Translations under genes and position numbers: made by a program | The notes under the pieces: generated by a model | Database searches by the model: none | What the model was told of the DNA's origin: nothing | What the model saw: the letters and a program-made list of their open reading frames with translations, nothing else | Assembly: GCA_029238255.1 (NCBI GenBank) | Contig: JAQWGK010000017.1 | Location: 1 to 41,322, forward strand | Reading direction: 5' to 3' | DNA length: 41,322 nucleotides | From: Porticoccaceae bacterium | GTDB lineage: Bacteria; Pseudomonadota; Gammaproteobacteria; Pseudomonadales; Porticoccaceae | Shown: positions 8,974 to 17,580 of the stretch, one piece after another | Layout: each line of letters starts with the position of its first letter | Position numbering within the stretch: the stretch's first letter is position 1

Positions 8974-9806
8974 GTGAAAAACTACAAAAAATATTGGCAA
9001 CCGCTGGTCTGGGTTCGCGCCGTGAACTTGAAAAATGGATTTCAGCTGGACGAGTTTCGGTTAATGGCGCCGTGGCCAAGTTGGGTGATCGTGCTGAGAG
9101 TGATGACCGAATTCTGGTCGATGGCCGACCGATTAAAATTGTTACCGACGATGTCCCGAGAGTGCTGATGTACAGCAAGCCGGAAGGCGAGGTTTCTACT
9201 ACCTCTGATCCGGATGGCCGACCCACCGTATTTGATCGCCTGCCACGCCTAAGCCGTGGCCGCTGGATTGCCATTGGTCGTCTCGATATCAACACCAGTG
9301 GACTGCTGTTATTTACCAATCACGGTGAATTAGCCAACCGCCTGATGCATCCTTCCTACGAAGTGAAGCGCGAGTATATGGTGCGTATCCATGGTGATGT
9401 TGACGAAGCCATGATCAAGCGCCTGACCGATGGCGTGATTTTGGAAGATGGTATCGCCCGTTTCCAGACAGTAAAAGCTCAGCATGCCCGCAGTGCCTCT
9501 GATGAAGGTGGACGCAATCGCTGGTTTAGAGTGATTCTCGCCGAGGGTCGAACTCGTGAAGTTAGACGGTTGTGGGAATCTCAGGATGTCGAAGTCAATC
9601 GCCTAAAGCGAATTAGCTACGGTCCTATCGACCTGCCGTCGATTGTGCGCAGCTCAGACTTTATTGAGCTCGATCCGAAGCAGGTGGTGTCGCTGTTTAA
9701 TGCCGTTAGCCTTAGACCGCCGAAGTTTAGCGAGAAGAGTGTTTTCCGCGATATGCGCGAGCGCAAAGAGAAGAAGCTGCGCGCCCGCGGCAATACTTAC
9801 AAGTAA
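8970..9806 (+). CDS. rluB: 23S rRNA pseudouridine(2605) synthase RluB
   Basis: A 278-residue protein with an N-terminal S4 RNA-binding domain (residues 3-50, LGSRRELEKWISAGRVSVNG) and a RsuA-family pseudouridine synthase domain. The catalytic Asp is D106 in GRLDINTSGLLLFTN. The family converts U2605 of 23S rRNA to pseudouridine. The C-terminal tail is basic (RERKEKKLRARG), suiting rRNA contact. RluB is preferred over RluE/RluF from the S4 domain and from its place directly after scpB, where rluB sits in many gammaproteobacteria. The next gene, yciK, is convergent. Confidence 0.92.
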   Translation: MSEKLQKILATAGLGSRRELEKWISAGRVSVNGAVAKLGDRAESDDRILVDGRPIKIVTDDVPRVLMYSKPEGEVSTTSDPDGRPTVFDRLPRLSRGRWIAIGRLDINTSGLLLFTNHGELANRLMHPSYEVKREYMVRIHGDVDEAMIKRLTDGVILEDGIARFQTVKAQHARSASDEGGRNRWFRVILAEGRTREVRRLWESQDVEVNRLKRISYGPIDLPSIVRSSDFIELDPKQVVSLFNAVSLRPPKFSEKSVFRDMRERKEKKLRARGNTYK

Positions 9807-9826
9807 CAGCAGCACTGAGCGTCTGG

Positions 9827-9870
9827 TAATAAAAAGCTCGTAAATAAAAAGCTCTTAAATAAAAAGCTTT
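9827..9870. repeat. Three-copy 14-15-base tandem repeat between rluB and yciK
   Basis: TAATAAAAAGCTCG (9827-9840), TAAATAAAAAGCTCT (9841-9855) and TAAATAAAAAGCTTT (9856-9870) stand head to tail in the gap between convergent rluB and yciK; the last copy reaches the yciK stop. The AATAAAAAGCTCT core resembles the unit found after lptG. No standard hairpin terminator is seen, although AAAGCTTT is itself a palindrome. Confidence 0.75.
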
Positions 9871-10636
9871 AGCGCAGAGGTTGCGCGTCGATAGACTGGC
9901 CGTTGACCTCTTTGCTATCCCCGCCCAACAGGTATAAATAGGCCGGCATAATCTCTTCAGCTGATTTCAGGCTGCCGGGATTTTCCGCAGGAAACGCCTG
10001 AGCGCGCATACCAGTTGCAGTAGCCCCCGGATTGATCGCATTAACTCGCACCGAACCCAGTCCCTCAAGCTCCGAAGCCCAGACCTGAACCATGCCCTCA
10101 ACAGCAAACTTCGATACCGCGTAAGCACCCCAGAAAGAGCGTCCAACGCGACCCACGCCAGAAGTAGTGAATATCACCGAAGCATCCGCAGACTTTTCCA
10201 AAACCGGCATCAGCGCCTGAGTCATCTGGAACTGGGCAGTAACATTGACCTGCATAACCTTATCCCAGACATCCGTACGATAATTGCTTAGCGGTGTGCG
10301 CTGACCAAGAATCCCTGCGTTGTGTAGCAGGCCATCGAGATGACCAAACTGCTCGTCAATATGACCGCATAATTCGTTGAAGTTATCGCTGGTGGCGCCC
10401 TCTAAATCTATAGGGTAGATAACTGGCTCCGGGCCGCCGGCCGCAATAATCTGGTCGTAAACCTGCTCCAGTTTAGCCACAGTTCTGCCGGCCAGAATTA
10501 CCGTTGCGCCATGGGCTGCGCAGCTTAGGGCTGCAGTTTTGCCAATACCATCACCAGCACCGGTAATAAGAATATTACGGCCTGATAACAGGTTGTTGTC
10601 TGCTTGGTATTCGGCGATCTGTGTTGCTGATAACAT
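9869..10636 (-). CDS. yciK: YciK-like short-chain dehydrogenase/reductase
   Basis: A 255-residue SDR with the Rossmann motif TGAGDGIG (residues 26-33), NAG at about 112 and the catalytic YAVSK (Tyr and Lys) after the TTSGVGR strand with its Ser. The sequence and the position next to mupP and ubiG match YciK, a conserved oxidoreductase whose physiological substrate is not known. It is the last gene of the minus-strand mtaD-ubiG-mupP-yciK cluster. A 180-base gap holding a palindromic repeat separates it from mupP, which may uncouple its expression. Confidence 0.88.
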   Translation of the reverse strand: MLSATQIAEYQADNNLLSGRNILITGAGDGIGKTAALSCAAHGATVILAGRTVAKLEQVYDQIIAAGGPEPVIYPIDLEGATSDNFNELCGHIDEQFGHLDGLLHNAGILGQRTPLSNYRTDVWDKVMQVNVTAQFQMTQALMPVLEKSADASVIFTTSGVGRVGRSFWGAYAVSKFAVEGMVQVWASELEGLGSVRVNAINPGATATGMRAQAFPAENPGSLKSAEEIMPAYLYLLGGDSKEVNGQSIDAQPLR

Positions 10637-10700
10637 ATTTCTTTGTACTCTTTTTATTCAAACTTAAAAATAATTTTGTCATCTCGGCCGATCATTCCTA

Positions 10701-10787
10701 TGTCATCCTGAGAGAGTGAAACGAACCGAAGGATCTCTGTATAACCTCGGGAGATCTTTCCACTCACTTCGTTCGGTCAAGATGACA
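10701..10787. repeat. 87-base palindromic intergenic repeat (GTCATCCTGAG type)
   Basis: Two 37-base arms (10701-10737 and 10751-10787) are imperfect inverted copies around a 13-base loop. The left arm begins TGTCATCCTGAG and ends AGGATCTC. The right arm begins GAGATCTTTCC and ends AAGATGACA. The GTCATCCTGAG...GAAGGATCT consensus is a dispersed extragenic hairpin family I recognise from many bacterial genomes. As RNA it would form a long stem between mupP and yciK, where it could stabilise the upstream message or reduce read-through. Confidence 0.85.
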
Positions 10788-10817
10788 GTAGAGATAGAAC
10801 GAAGTAACAAAAAACCG

Positions 10818-11480
10818 TCACCCCCCAAACAACACCGAATGCAACTGCTCAGATCGCTCAACAATCCAGTCAGCCTGCCAGTTGTGAATATTTTCGTGCT
10901 GCTCAATATAACCCCAGCCCGCCGCTATATTACGGGTGCCCGCCGCGCGTCCGGCCTCAATATCCCGCACATGATCACCCACATAGAGGCAATCAGTTGG
11001 GTTGATAGAAATCTCCGAACAGGCCAGTAAAATGGCTTCAGGGTGAGGTTTGGGCTGTGCTACATGATCCGGGCAGATTACCGTTGCTGCAGCGTCCATT
11101 AATCCAAGTTGTACCATCGCCGATTCGGTGTAGCGCCAAGGCTTATTAGTCACCACGCCCCAGGGAATATCCTGTGATCGGCATTCATCCAAAACCTGTT
11201 GTAGACCCTCAAAAAGAGCCGTTCTGTCGGCCAGATTGGCAAAGTAGAGTTCCAGAAACTCTTGACGCAGAGTCTCAAACTCGCGGTGATCGGGATCGAT
11301 GTTAAAACCGCTCTGAATTAAACCTATAGAGCCATTAGTGACACTGGTGCGAATCGCGTTATCTGGCAGCGGCTCGCGACCATGCAAACTTAGTTGCTTG
11401 TTTAAAGCAGTAATAAAATCCGGCGCTGTATCCAGAAGCGTTCCATCCAGATCGAACAGCAACCCCTTAAAATCGAGCAT
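10818..11480 (-). CDS. mupP: HAD phosphatase, MupP (N-acetylmuramic acid 6-phosphate phosphatase)
   Basis: A 220-residue HAD-superfamily phosphatase with nucleophile D10 and acid D12 in FDLDGTLLDT, motif II-like VVTNKPW, and motif III/IV LYVGDHVRDIEAG. It resembles phosphoglycolate phosphatase (Gph), but the position directly after ubiG and before yciK is that of Pseudomonas MupP, which works in muramic-acid recycling. The call rests on context; Gph remains possible. The start lies 12 bases after the ubiG stop. Confidence 0.85.
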   Translation of the reverse strand: MLDFKGLLFDLDGTLLDTAPDFITALNKQLSLHGREPLPDNAIRTSVTNGSIGLIQSGFNIDPDHREFETLRQEFLELYFANLADRTALFEGLQQVLDECRSQDIPWGVVTNKPWRYTESAMVQLGLMDAAATVICPDHVAQPKPHPEAILLACSEISINPTDCLYVGDHVRDIEAGRAAGTRNIAAGWGYIEQHENIHNWQADWIVERSEQLHSVLFGG

Positions 11481-11492
11481 ATCAAAAGTCCA

Positions 11493-12218
11493 TTAAGCGG
11501 GTTTGCGCGCGCAAATCAGATAGTTCACGCTGACATCGGAATCATTCAGGCGATAGGTTTTGGTCAGCGGGTTATAGGTCAGGCCGGTCATCTCATCGAT
11601 CTCCAGTCCCGCCGCTCTAATCCACTGTCCCAGTTCTGCCGGACGAATAAACTTGCCGTACTCATGGGTGCCCTTGGGCAGCATACGCAGCACATATTCA
11701 ACCCCAATCACCGCAAACAGGTAGGACTTGGGGTTGCGGTTAATGGTTGAGAAAAATAGGGTTCCGCCGGGTTTGGTCAGCGCGGCACAGGCGGCGACAA
11801 CCGAGCTGGGGTCGGGGACATGCTCAAGCATTTCGAGGCAGGTCACCGTATCGAACTGTTCGCCGTGCTGCTCGGCAAAATCTTCAGCGGTCGATTTTTG
11901 ATAATCCACCTCAACACCAGATTCCAGCTTGTGCAAATTACCCACCGCCAATGGTGCTTCACCCATATCTATGCCTGTCACCAGACCGCCGCGCTGAGCC
12001 AGTGCTTCGCAGAGAATACCGCCGCCACAGCCAACATCGAGCACTTTCTGCTCGGCGACCGGCGCCAGTTTATCGATCCAATTGGCGCGCAGGGGATTGA
12101 TATCATGCAGCGGTTTGAATTCACTGTTGCGATCCCACCAGCGACTGGCCAGTTTTTCAAACTTGGCAACCTCTTCAGGATCAACATTTAAAGTCGAGTT
12201 TTTTTCGCTGTTGGACAT
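11493..12218 (-). CDS. ubiG: Ubiquinone biosynthesis O-methyltransferase UbiG
   Basis: A 241-residue SAM-dependent methyltransferase that performs both O-methylation steps of ubiquinone synthesis. The family N-terminus EVAKFEKLASRWWD is present, followed by the SAM-binding motif VLDVGCGGGILCEALA and the later TCLEMLEHVPDP and NPKSYLFAVIGVEYVLRMLP segments. Length is normal for UbiG. It is followed closely by mupP (12 bases) and preceded by mtaD (47 bases) on the same strand, so the genes are likely one operon. Confidence 0.96.
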   Translation of the reverse strand: MSNSEKNSTLNVDPEEVAKFEKLASRWWDRNSEFKPLHDINPLRANWIDKLAPVAEQKVLDVGCGGGILCEALAQRGGLVTGIDMGEAPLAVGNLHKLESGVEVDYQKSTAEDFAEQHGEQFDTVTCLEMLEHVPDPSSVVAACAALTKPGGTLFFSTINRNPKSYLFAVIGVEYVLRMLPKGTHEYGKFIRPAELGQWIRAAGLEIDEMTGLTYNPLTKTYRLNDSDVSVNYLICARKPA

Positions 12219-12265
12219 AGGTTATTAGTACCAAAGTTAGTTTATAAGCGGTTTAAAAATAGCTC

Positions 12266-13579
12266 TTATTCAGGGCTGATCTGGTTACGCCAATAATCGG
12301 CGCTCTGGATCAGCTCAGCTTCATTAAGCGTCAGCAAGTCGCGCTCTTTCATCAGCGCCTTGCCGGCCACCCAGCTGTGGCTGACCTGACTGCCCGCATT
12401 GGTGTAGACCATCTGAGAGGCAGGATTATACAGCGGTTTCTGGCTCAGAGAATTGATTTCAACGGCAATGATATCGGCGCTCTTGCCTGCTTCTAAGCTG
12501 CCAATCTGATCCTGCCAGCCCAGTGCCTTGGCGCCATTAATCGTTGCCATGCGCAGGGCGGCGTGGGCATCCAGTGCAGAGGCATCCCCAGAGACGCCCT
12601 TGGCTAACAGGGCGGCGGTTTTTAATTCGCCAAATAAATCTAGATCATTATTGCTCGCCGCACCATCGGTACCCAGTGCCACATTGATACCTGCATCCAT
12701 CAGTTCGGCAACCGGGCAGAAGCCGCTGGCTAACTTAAGGTTGGATTCGGGGCAGTGCACCACATGGCAGTTATTGTCCTGAATCAGGCGAATATCATCC
12801 TTATCGATCTGGGTCATATGCACCAGCTGAGTCTGGGGTAGAAGAATGCCTAAATCGTCCAGTCGCTGCATGGGTCGGCAGCTGTAGAGATGAACAGAAT
12901 CGGTAATTTCCTTAGCGGTCTCATGGCAGTGAATATGCACTGGCATATCCAGTTCATTGGCATAGGTGGCAATTCTGCGCAGAGTTTCATCGCCAACTGT
13001 GTAGGGTGCATGGGGTGCGCAGGCGATCTTGATTAAATCATTGTCTTTATAGGTGTCGCGCAGCTTAAGTCCCTGATGAATATAGTCATCGGGATCCTTG
13101 CCGCCAGCAGTGGGAAAGTCAAAAACTGTAAAGCCTATCTGACTGCGCATACCACAGGCGCGAACCTGCTCGGCGGCGCTGTCGGCAAAGAAATACATAT
13201 CGGCAAAGCAGGTGGTGCCTGTCTTGATCATCTCAGCCATCGCCAGCTTGGTGCCGTCGGCAACAAACTGTTCACTTAGGAAGCGATTCTCCACCGGCCA
13301 GATATGTTCCTCCAGCCAGGGTTCTAGGGGTTGGTCGTCGGCATAGCCGCGCAACAGGCTCATGGCGGCATGACCATGGGCGTTAACCAGTCCCGGCATC
13401 AATACATGATCGTCCAGATCAACTACCGAGTCTGGGCTAAATTTGCTTAAGGCCTCGGCCTGAGGGTAGATGCCGACGATCTTTTGCTGGTCAATGGCCA
13501 GCGCGCAATTTTCAAAAACACGGTTCTCTGGAACGATTGGAATAATCCAGCGACTATTTATAAGTAAATCGATTTTCAT
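12266..13579 (-). CDS. mtaD: TRZ/ATZ amidohydrolase, probable 5'-methylthioadenosine/SAH deaminase
   Basis: A 437-residue metal-dependent amidohydrolase. Metal ligands include H68 and H70 (NAHGH), the HIHCHE segment, and Asp in LGTDGAASNNDLDLF. This subfamily deaminates 5'-methylthioadenosine and S-adenosylhomocysteine to inosyl products. Sequence type and position upstream of ubiG match mtaD of Pseudomonas. There the mtnA gene usually lies between mtaD and gyrA; it is missing here, so the fate of the product in methionine salvage is unclear. It is the first gene of the minus-strand cluster and divergent from gyrA. Confidence 0.88.
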   Translation of the reverse strand: MKIDLLINSRWIIPIVPENRVFENCALAIDQQKIVGIYPQAEALSKFSPDSVVDLDDHVLMPGLVNAHGHAAMSLLRGYADDQPLEPWLEEHIWPVENRFLSEQFVADGTKLAMAEMIKTGTTCFADMYFFADSAAEQVRACGMRSQIGFTVFDFPTAGGKDPDDYIHQGLKLRDTYKDNDLIKIACAPHAPYTVGDETLRRIATYANELDMPVHIHCHETAKEITDSVHLYSCRPMQRLDDLGILLPQTQLVHMTQIDKDDIRLIQDNNCHVVHCPESNLKLASGFCPVAELMDAGINVALGTDGAASNNDLDLFGELKTAALLAKGVSGDASALDAHAALRMATINGAKALGWQDQIGSLEAGKSADIIAVEINSLSQKPLYNPASQMVYTNAGSQVSHSWVAGKALMKERDLLTLNEAELIQSADYWRNQISPE

Positions 13580-13819
13580 TGGCTGTATGTAGCCTCCTAA
13601 GCTAGTGCTGGGAGTATACCGACTTTTTAATTGGGTTTAAGCTCTGTAGTGAGTTTCAGGGCAATAAAAGCGACCCACTGGGGGTATATATGTGGTAATA
13701 TTTCGAGCTTTGAAATGGCGGCTTTTAGCACCCGCTGGTGCAGTGTAAAACACCGCCAAATTTGAGTTAGATACGCAAGCAAAATAATACCAATAAAAAC
13801 CAGGGTACAACGGAATCTT
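13580..13819. promoter_or_regulatory. Divergent mtaD-gyrA intergenic region
   Basis: These 240 bases must carry the promoters of both divergent units. A TATATA/TAATATT-rich stretch lies at about 13685-13702 and a small hairpin GCACC-CGCT-GGTGC at about 13728-13741, both upstream of gyrA. CGGAAT lies about 8 bases before the gyrA ATG and may be its ribosome-binding site. I cannot assign -35/-10 boxes with confidence. Confidence 0.4.
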
Positions 13820-16432
13820 ATGGGTGAATTAGCAAAAGAAATTGTTCCAGTAAATATCGAAGACGAACTCAAACAGTCATATCTAGCCTACGCGATGAGC
13901 GTCATTGTCGGCCGTGCACTGCCGGATGTTAGAGATGGCCTCAAGCCAGTGCATCGTCGCGCACTGTTTGCCATGCACGAGTTGGGCAACGACTGGAACA
14001 AAGCCTACAAAAAGTCAGCACGTGTTGTTGGTGATGTTATTGGTAAGTATCACCCGCACGGTGATTCGGCGGTTTACGAGACGATTGTTCGTATGGCTCA
14101 GCCTTTCTCGCTGCGCTATATGCTAGTTGATGGTCAGGGTAACTTCGGTTCTGTCGATGGCGACTCCGCTGCGGCAATGCGATACACCGAAATCCGTATG
14201 ACCAAGATCGCCCATGCGCTGATCGAAGATCTGGAAAAAGACACCGTCGATTTTGTCCCTAACTATGACGAAACCGAACAGATTCCAATGGTTATGCCAA
14301 CCCGTATCCCCAACCTGCTAGTTAACGGCTCGTCGGGTATTGCGGTGGGTATGGCGACCAATATTCCGCCTCACAACCTGACCGAAGTGGTTAAAGGTTG
14401 TCTGGCGATGATTGAAAATCCGGATATTACCGTCGACGAGTTGATGGAATATATCCCCGGCCCAGATTTCCCTACCGGCGCAATTATCAATGGCCGTGCA
14501 GGTATTATCGAAGCCTACCGCACTGGTCGTGGCCGCATTCGTATTCGCGCTAAAGCGGATATCGAGGTCAATGAAAAGACCAAGCGCGAAACTATTATTA
14601 TCACTGAGATTCCCTATCAGCTTAACAAGGCGCGTTTGATTGAGCGTATTGCTGAACTGGTTAAAGAGAAGAAAGTCGAGGGTATCTCTGAGCTGCGCGA
14701 TGAGTCCGATAAAGACGGTATGCGCATTGTTATTGAAATTAAGCGTGCCGATGTTGGTGAAGTGGTCCTCAATAATCTCTTCGCCCAGACTCAGTTGCAG
14801 AGTGTGTTCGGTATCAACGTTGTGGCACTGGTCGATGGTCAGCCAAAGATTCTCAATCTTCAGCAGCTGATTCAGGCCTTCCTGCGTCACCGTCGTGAAG
14901 TGGTTACGCGCAGAACTATCTATTTGCTGCGCAAGGCTCGTGAACGCGCCCATACCCTTGAGGGCTTTGCTGTTGCGCTGTCCAATATCGATGAAATTAT
15001 TACCCTGATCAAACAGTCTCCGACGGCGGCAGAAGCTCGTGAAGCACTGGTTGCACGGGGATGGAGTCCAGGTTCAGTAACCTCCATGCTCGAACGTGCC
15101 GGCCCCGAAGCGACCCGCCCTGAATGGTTGGAAGAGCAGTACGGACTGCGCGATGGCAACTACTATCTATCGCCAGAACAGGCTAAAGATATTCTCGAGT
15201 TGCGTCTGCACCGCCTGACCGGCATGGAGCAGGACAAAATTATTGCTGAATTTGCCGTCAAGCTTGAAGAGATTGCTGAATACCAGGAAATTCTTGGTGA
15301 TCTGGCGCGTCTGATGACGGTTATCCGCGAAGAGCTGGAAGCCGTTATTGAAGAGTTTGGCGATGAGCGTCGCACTGAAATTATTGAATCAATGCACGAC
15401 CTCACGGTAGAAGATCTGATTACCGAAGAAGATCGAGTCGTCACTATCTCCAACGGGGGTTATGCCAAGACTCAGCCGCTGAGTGACTATCAGGCACAGC
15501 GCCGCGGTGGTATGGGCAAGTCAGCAACCGCGGTTAAAGACGAAGACTTTGTTGAGCACCTGCTGGTTGCCAGCACTCACGCGACTATTCTGTGCTTTAC
15601 CAATCTGGGTAAGGTTTACTGGCTCAAGGTCTATCAGATTCCTGTGGCTGGCCGCAATTCCCGTGGCCGTCCGGTAGTCAATCTGCTGCCCCTTGATGAA
15701 GGCGAACGCATTAGCTCGATCCTGCCCGTTGAAGAGTACAGCGCCGATAAGTTTGTGATTATGGCGACCGCCAATGGCACCGTGAAGAAAACCTCGCTGG
15801 ATCAGTACTCCCGTCCAAGAAGCGTTGGTTTGCGCGCGGTTGATCTGGTTGAAGGTGATCATCTGGTCGGCACAGCTATTATTGATAACGACAGCGATAT
15901 TATGCTGTTGAGTTCTGAGGGCAAGGCTGTGCGCTTTGCCAGTACTGATGCCCGCGCCATGGGTCGAGTCTCTAAAGGTGTGCGCGGTATGCGTCTGCCG
16001 GAAGAGCACAAGGTTATCTCGATGGTTGTCCCTGAAGAGGACGGCTTCCTGCTAACTGTTTGTCAGAATGGTTATGGCAAACGCACCAAAGTTACCGAGT
16101 TCCCAACTAAGGGTCGCGGTGGTAAAGGTATGATTGCGATTCAGGCGAGTGAGCGAAATGGTCCATTGGTTGGTTCAACCCAGCTGTTTGCCGGTGATGA
16201 AATTATGTTGATTTCTGATCAGGGCACGATGGTGAGAACCCGCGGTGATGAAGTTTCTGTGGTGGGTCGCAATACTCAGGGTGTAAGAATTATTCGTCTG
16301 AAAGATGGCGAGAATCTGGTTCGATTGGCACGTATTGCCGAGCCGGATGAAGAAGAGGAATTTGTTGAAGAGGGCGATGTGGTTGAGGCTGAAGCCGCCG
16401 ATTCATCTGACAAAGAGCCCTCTGAGGATTAA
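13820..16432 (+). CDS. gyrA: DNA gyrase subunit A
   Basis: An 870-residue gyrase A subunit, the strand-cutting half of the A2B2 enzyme that introduces negative supercoils. The catalytic tyrosine is Y122 in AAAMRYTEI. Numbering coincides with E. coli through the quinolone region: S83 is retained, while position 87 is Glu instead of Asp. The GyrA box at 560-566 reads QRRGGMG where E. coli has Lys in place of Met. The C-terminal pinwheel repeats follow, and the protein ends in a long acidic tail (about 25 residues of mainly Glu, Asp and Ala), as in many gammaproteobacteria. pheA follows after 10 bases, with no serC in between. Confidence 0.98.
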   Translation: MGELAKEIVPVNIEDELKQSYLAYAMSVIVGRALPDVRDGLKPVHRRALFAMHELGNDWNKAYKKSARVVGDVIGKYHPHGDSAVYETIVRMAQPFSLRYMLVDGQGNFGSVDGDSAAAMRYTEIRMTKIAHALIEDLEKDTVDFVPNYDETEQIPMVMPTRIPNLLVNGSSGIAVGMATNIPPHNLTEVVKGCLAMIENPDITVDELMEYIPGPDFPTGAIINGRAGIIEAYRTGRGRIRIRAKADIEVNEKTKRETIIITEIPYQLNKARLIERIAELVKEKKVEGISELRDESDKDGMRIVIEIKRADVGEVVLNNLFAQTQLQSVFGINVVALVDGQPKILNLQQLIQAFLRHRREVVTRRTIYLLRKARERAHTLEGFAVALSNIDEIITLIKQSPTAAEAREALVARGWSPGSVTSMLERAGPEATRPEWLEEQYGLRDGNYYLSPEQAKDILELRLHRLTGMEQDKIIAEFAVKLEEIAEYQEILGDLARLMTVIREELEAVIEEFGDERRTEIIESMHDLTVEDLITEEDRVVTISNGGYAKTQPLSDYQAQRRGGMGKSATAVKDEDFVEHLLVASTHATILCFTNLGKVYWLKVYQIPVAGRNSRGRPVVNLLPLDEGERISSILPVEEYSADKFVIMATANGTVKKTSLDQYSRPRSVGLRAVDLVEGDHLVGTAIIDNDSDIMLLSSEGKAVRFASTDARAMGRVSKGVRGMRLPEEHKVISMVVPEEDGFLLTVCQNGYGKRTKVTEFPTKGRGGKGMIAIQASERNGPLVGSTQLFAGDEIMLISDQGTMVRTRGDEVSVVGRNTQGVRIIRLKDGENLVRLARIAEPDEEEEFVEEGDVVEAEAADSSDKEPSED

Positions 16433-16442
16433 GGTTTAAGAA

Positions 16443-17528
16443 ATGGCTGAAAAGAATCCACTTCTCGATCTGAGAAACGAAATTGATGCCCTTGATCAGC
16501 AGATCATGGAAAATATCAGCGCCCGGGCGCGCTGTGCCCAGAGTGTCGCAGAGATAAAAGAAAAGCTCGGCGATACCGCTTACTACCGACCTGAGCGCGA
16601 GGCTCAGGTGCTGCGTGCAGTGATGGAAAAAAATACTGGGCCACTCGGCAACGAAGATATGGCGCGTCTATTTCGACAGATTATGTCCGCCTGTCTGGCG
16701 CTGGAACAGCAGATTAAAGTCGCCTTTCTCGGCCCCGAGGGAACCTTTACTCAGGAAGCCGCGCTCAAGCACTTTGGCGATTCAGCAGATACTGTGCCCA
16801 AAGCGGCTATCGATGAAGTCTTTCGCGATGTTCTCGCCGGTTCTTGCAACTACGGTGTAGTGCCCGTTGAGAATTCAACCGAGGGTGTGGTCAGCCATAC
16901 TCTGGATACCTTTATGGATTCATCGGTCAAGATCTGTGGTGAGGTTGAATTGCGTATTCACCAGCACTTTATGATCGGGCCCAACACCAACAAAGATAAT
17001 ATTACTCGAGTCTACTCCCATGCTCAGTCGCTGGCGCAGTGCCGCAAGTGGCTCGACTCCAACTACCCAAATATTGAGCGAGTAGCCGTCAGCAGTAATG
17101 CCGAAGCCGCGCGTCGGGTAAAGGGTGAGTGGAACTCTGCAGCGATTGCCGGCGATATGTCCTGTGATCTCTACGAACTGGATAAACTCTGGGAGAAGAT
17201 TGAAGATCGTCCGGATAACTCCACGCGCTTCCTGATTATTGGTCGCGAAGCCGTAGGCCCCAGTGGCGACGATAAAACCTCCATTGTGGTATCGGTTAAC
17301 AACAAGCCCGGCGCACTGCACGACCTGATCGAGCCATTCCGCAAACACGGTCTGGATATGACCCGCCTCGAGTCGCGACCGTCGCGCAGCAGCAAGTGGT
17401 CCTATGTGTTCTTTATCGATTTTGCTGGCCATCAGGACGACCCGGTTGCCGCCAAGGTACTCAAGGAACTCGCTGAAGATGTCGCTGAACTCAAGATTCT
17501 CGGCTCCTATCCTCGAGCGGTGCTGTAA
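16443..17528 (+). CDS. pheA: Bifunctional chorismate mutase/prephenate dehydratase
   Basis: A 361-residue P-protein for phenylalanine synthesis. A chorismate mutase domain (about 1-88, starting LLDLRNEIDALDQQI) is followed by prephenate dehydratase (about 93-270, FLGPEGTFTQEAALKHFG and the catalytic-region SSNAEAARRV and NSTRFLIIG) and a C-terminal ACT domain. The phenylalanine-binding motifs GALHDL and ESRPSR are both present, so feedback inhibition by phenylalanine is expected. It lies in the gyrA-to-rpsA block, 52 bases upstream of the tyrA-aroA fusion; the hisC gene usual at this point in Pseudomonas is absent. Confidence 0.97.
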   Translation: MAEKNPLLDLRNEIDALDQQIMENISARARCAQSVAEIKEKLGDTAYYRPEREAQVLRAVMEKNTGPLGNEDMARLFRQIMSACLALEQQIKVAFLGPEGTFTQEAALKHFGDSADTVPKAAIDEVFRDVLAGSCNYGVVPVENSTEGVVSHTLDTFMDSSVKICGEVELRIHQHFMIGPNTNKDNITRVYSHAQSLAQCRKWLDSNYPNIERVAVSSNAEAARRVKGEWNSAAIAGDMSCDLYELDKLWEKIEDRPDNSTRFLIIGREAVGPSGDDKTSIVVSVNNKPGALHDLIEPFRKHGLDMTRLESRPSRSSKWSYVFFIDFAGHQDDPVAAKVLKELAEDVAELKILGSYPRAVL

Positions 17529-17580
17529 CGGCTGGTTTATTATTTAGCGAATAATCTGTTTTACTCAAAGTGATCTATTA

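Noticed and set aside
10716-11030. 104-codon plus-strand ORF over the palindromic element
   Set aside because: It starts inside the extragenic hairpin and runs antisense to mupP; typical of chance openness in such repeats.
15521-16009. 162-codon minus-strand ORF in gyrA
   Set aside because: Shadow of the gyrA C-terminal domain; composition has no protein family character.
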